Below are positions 63,890 through 64,000 of a DNA stretch of 64,000 nt, piece by piece. The notes below the pieces were generated by a model. The model ran no database searches and had not been told where the DNA came from. It saw only the letters and a program-made list of their open reading frames with translations. This DNA comes from Psychroflexus salarius (GTDB lineage Bacteria; Bacteroidota; Bacteroidia; Flavobacteriales; Flavobacteriaceae). The stretch's first letter is position 1, and each line of letters opens with the position of its first letter. The position numbers were made by a program, and so were the translations under genes. The DNA lies in contig NZ_FQTW01000003.1 in NCBI RefSeq assembly GCF_900129035.1, positions 1 through 64,000 of the forward strand, read 5' to 3'.

Positions 63890-64000
63890 TTAAGAGAGAC
63901 TTTTCTTAGATACAAACTTATTTTCTTTAAGATAAAACCGCCAAGGCAGTAAGGCGTCTTCTTCGGCATAATCAATCCCAATACGTGTTGTTTTTACTAT
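63890..64000 (-). CDS. 3-methyladenine DNA glycosylase (AAG/Mpg type), C-terminal end only
   Basis: The last 36 residues of a gene that runs off the window are readable. They include [20 protein letters not shown] and NKFVSKK, the C-terminal signature of the AAG/Mpg family of alkyladenine DNA glycosylases (typically RIGI.YA....PWRF...N.FVS). The enzyme excises alkylated purines. Only the 3' end is present, so completeness cannot be judged. Confidence 0.8.
   Translation of the reverse strand: MVKTTRIGIDYAEEDALLPWRFYLKENKFVSKKSLS

Overview
The window is AT-rich chromosomal DNA from a Bacteroidota member, almost certainly a marine Flavobacteriaceae species. Support comes from type IX secretion (T9SS) sorting domains (type A and the gliding-associated type B), a PorZ homologue, promoters with the Bacteroidota -7 box TAnnTTTG, Bacteroidota-type lipoprotein signals, and a laminarin-type polysaccharide utilisation locus (PUL). 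I see no rRNA, tRNA, CRISPR array, insertion sequence or prophage.

Layout. 0.2-19.6 kb is mostly housekeeping plus secreted proteins: lspA, a D-2-hydroxyacid dehydrogenase, a remnant of a T9SS sorting domain, a T9SS type B protein, lysS, recO, porZ (split by a frameshift), gdhA, an outer-membrane protein, a 1446-residue T9SS adhesin-like protein, a zinc metalloprotease lipoprotein, and phhA. 19.7-24.2 kb holds a tyrosine leader peptide and attenuator for phhA, a serine hydrolase, serS, a 22-bp-period palindrome array, a membrane protein and an ssb paralogue. 24.2-46 kb is the beta-glucan PUL, almost all on the minus strand: a LacI regulator, a T9SS glucan-binding protein, a cytoplasmic GH17, an MFS-GH17 fusion, a GH30 lipoprotein, a GH17 lipoprotein, a GH149-type phosphorylase, a GH16 laminarinase lipoprotein, a surface glycan-binding lipoprotein, a hydrolase fused to a probable outer-membrane beta-barrel, and a SusR-like membrane regulator. 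46-49 kb is a YceI-porin-YceI cluster. 49-64 kb returns to housekeeping genes: DUF2237, aldo/keto reductase, trpS, plsC, yebC, a ferredoxin reductase, pdeM, a TPR histidine kinase, pncB-pncA, an Lhr-type helicase and the 3' end of a 3-methyladenine DNA glycosylase gene.

How the PUL probably works (inference from families and localisation signals): surface or periplasmic GH16, GH17 and GH30 enzymes cut beta-1,3 and beta-1,6 linkages of laminarin. Glucan-binding proteins hold the polymer. Oligosaccharides cross the outer membrane without any SusC/SusD pair in the window, perhaps through the hydrolase-barrel fusion or the nearby porin. They cross the inner membrane by the MFS carrier and are finished in the cytosol by GH17 domains and the GH149-type phosphorylase. 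TGTA-type direct repeats with an 11-bp period recur upstream of the main operon, the T9SS glucan-binding gene and the regulator gene.

The best unannotated signal is upstream of phhA. A 22-codon open frame with five consecutive Tyr codons is followed by a terminator hairpin, and a perfect 9-bp antiterminator pairing lies exactly where a ribosome stalled on the Tyr codons would leave it free. Phenylalanine hydroxylase makes tyrosine, so this looks like a complete tyrosine attenuator. The second is an array of five palindromic sites at exact 22-bp spacing after serS.
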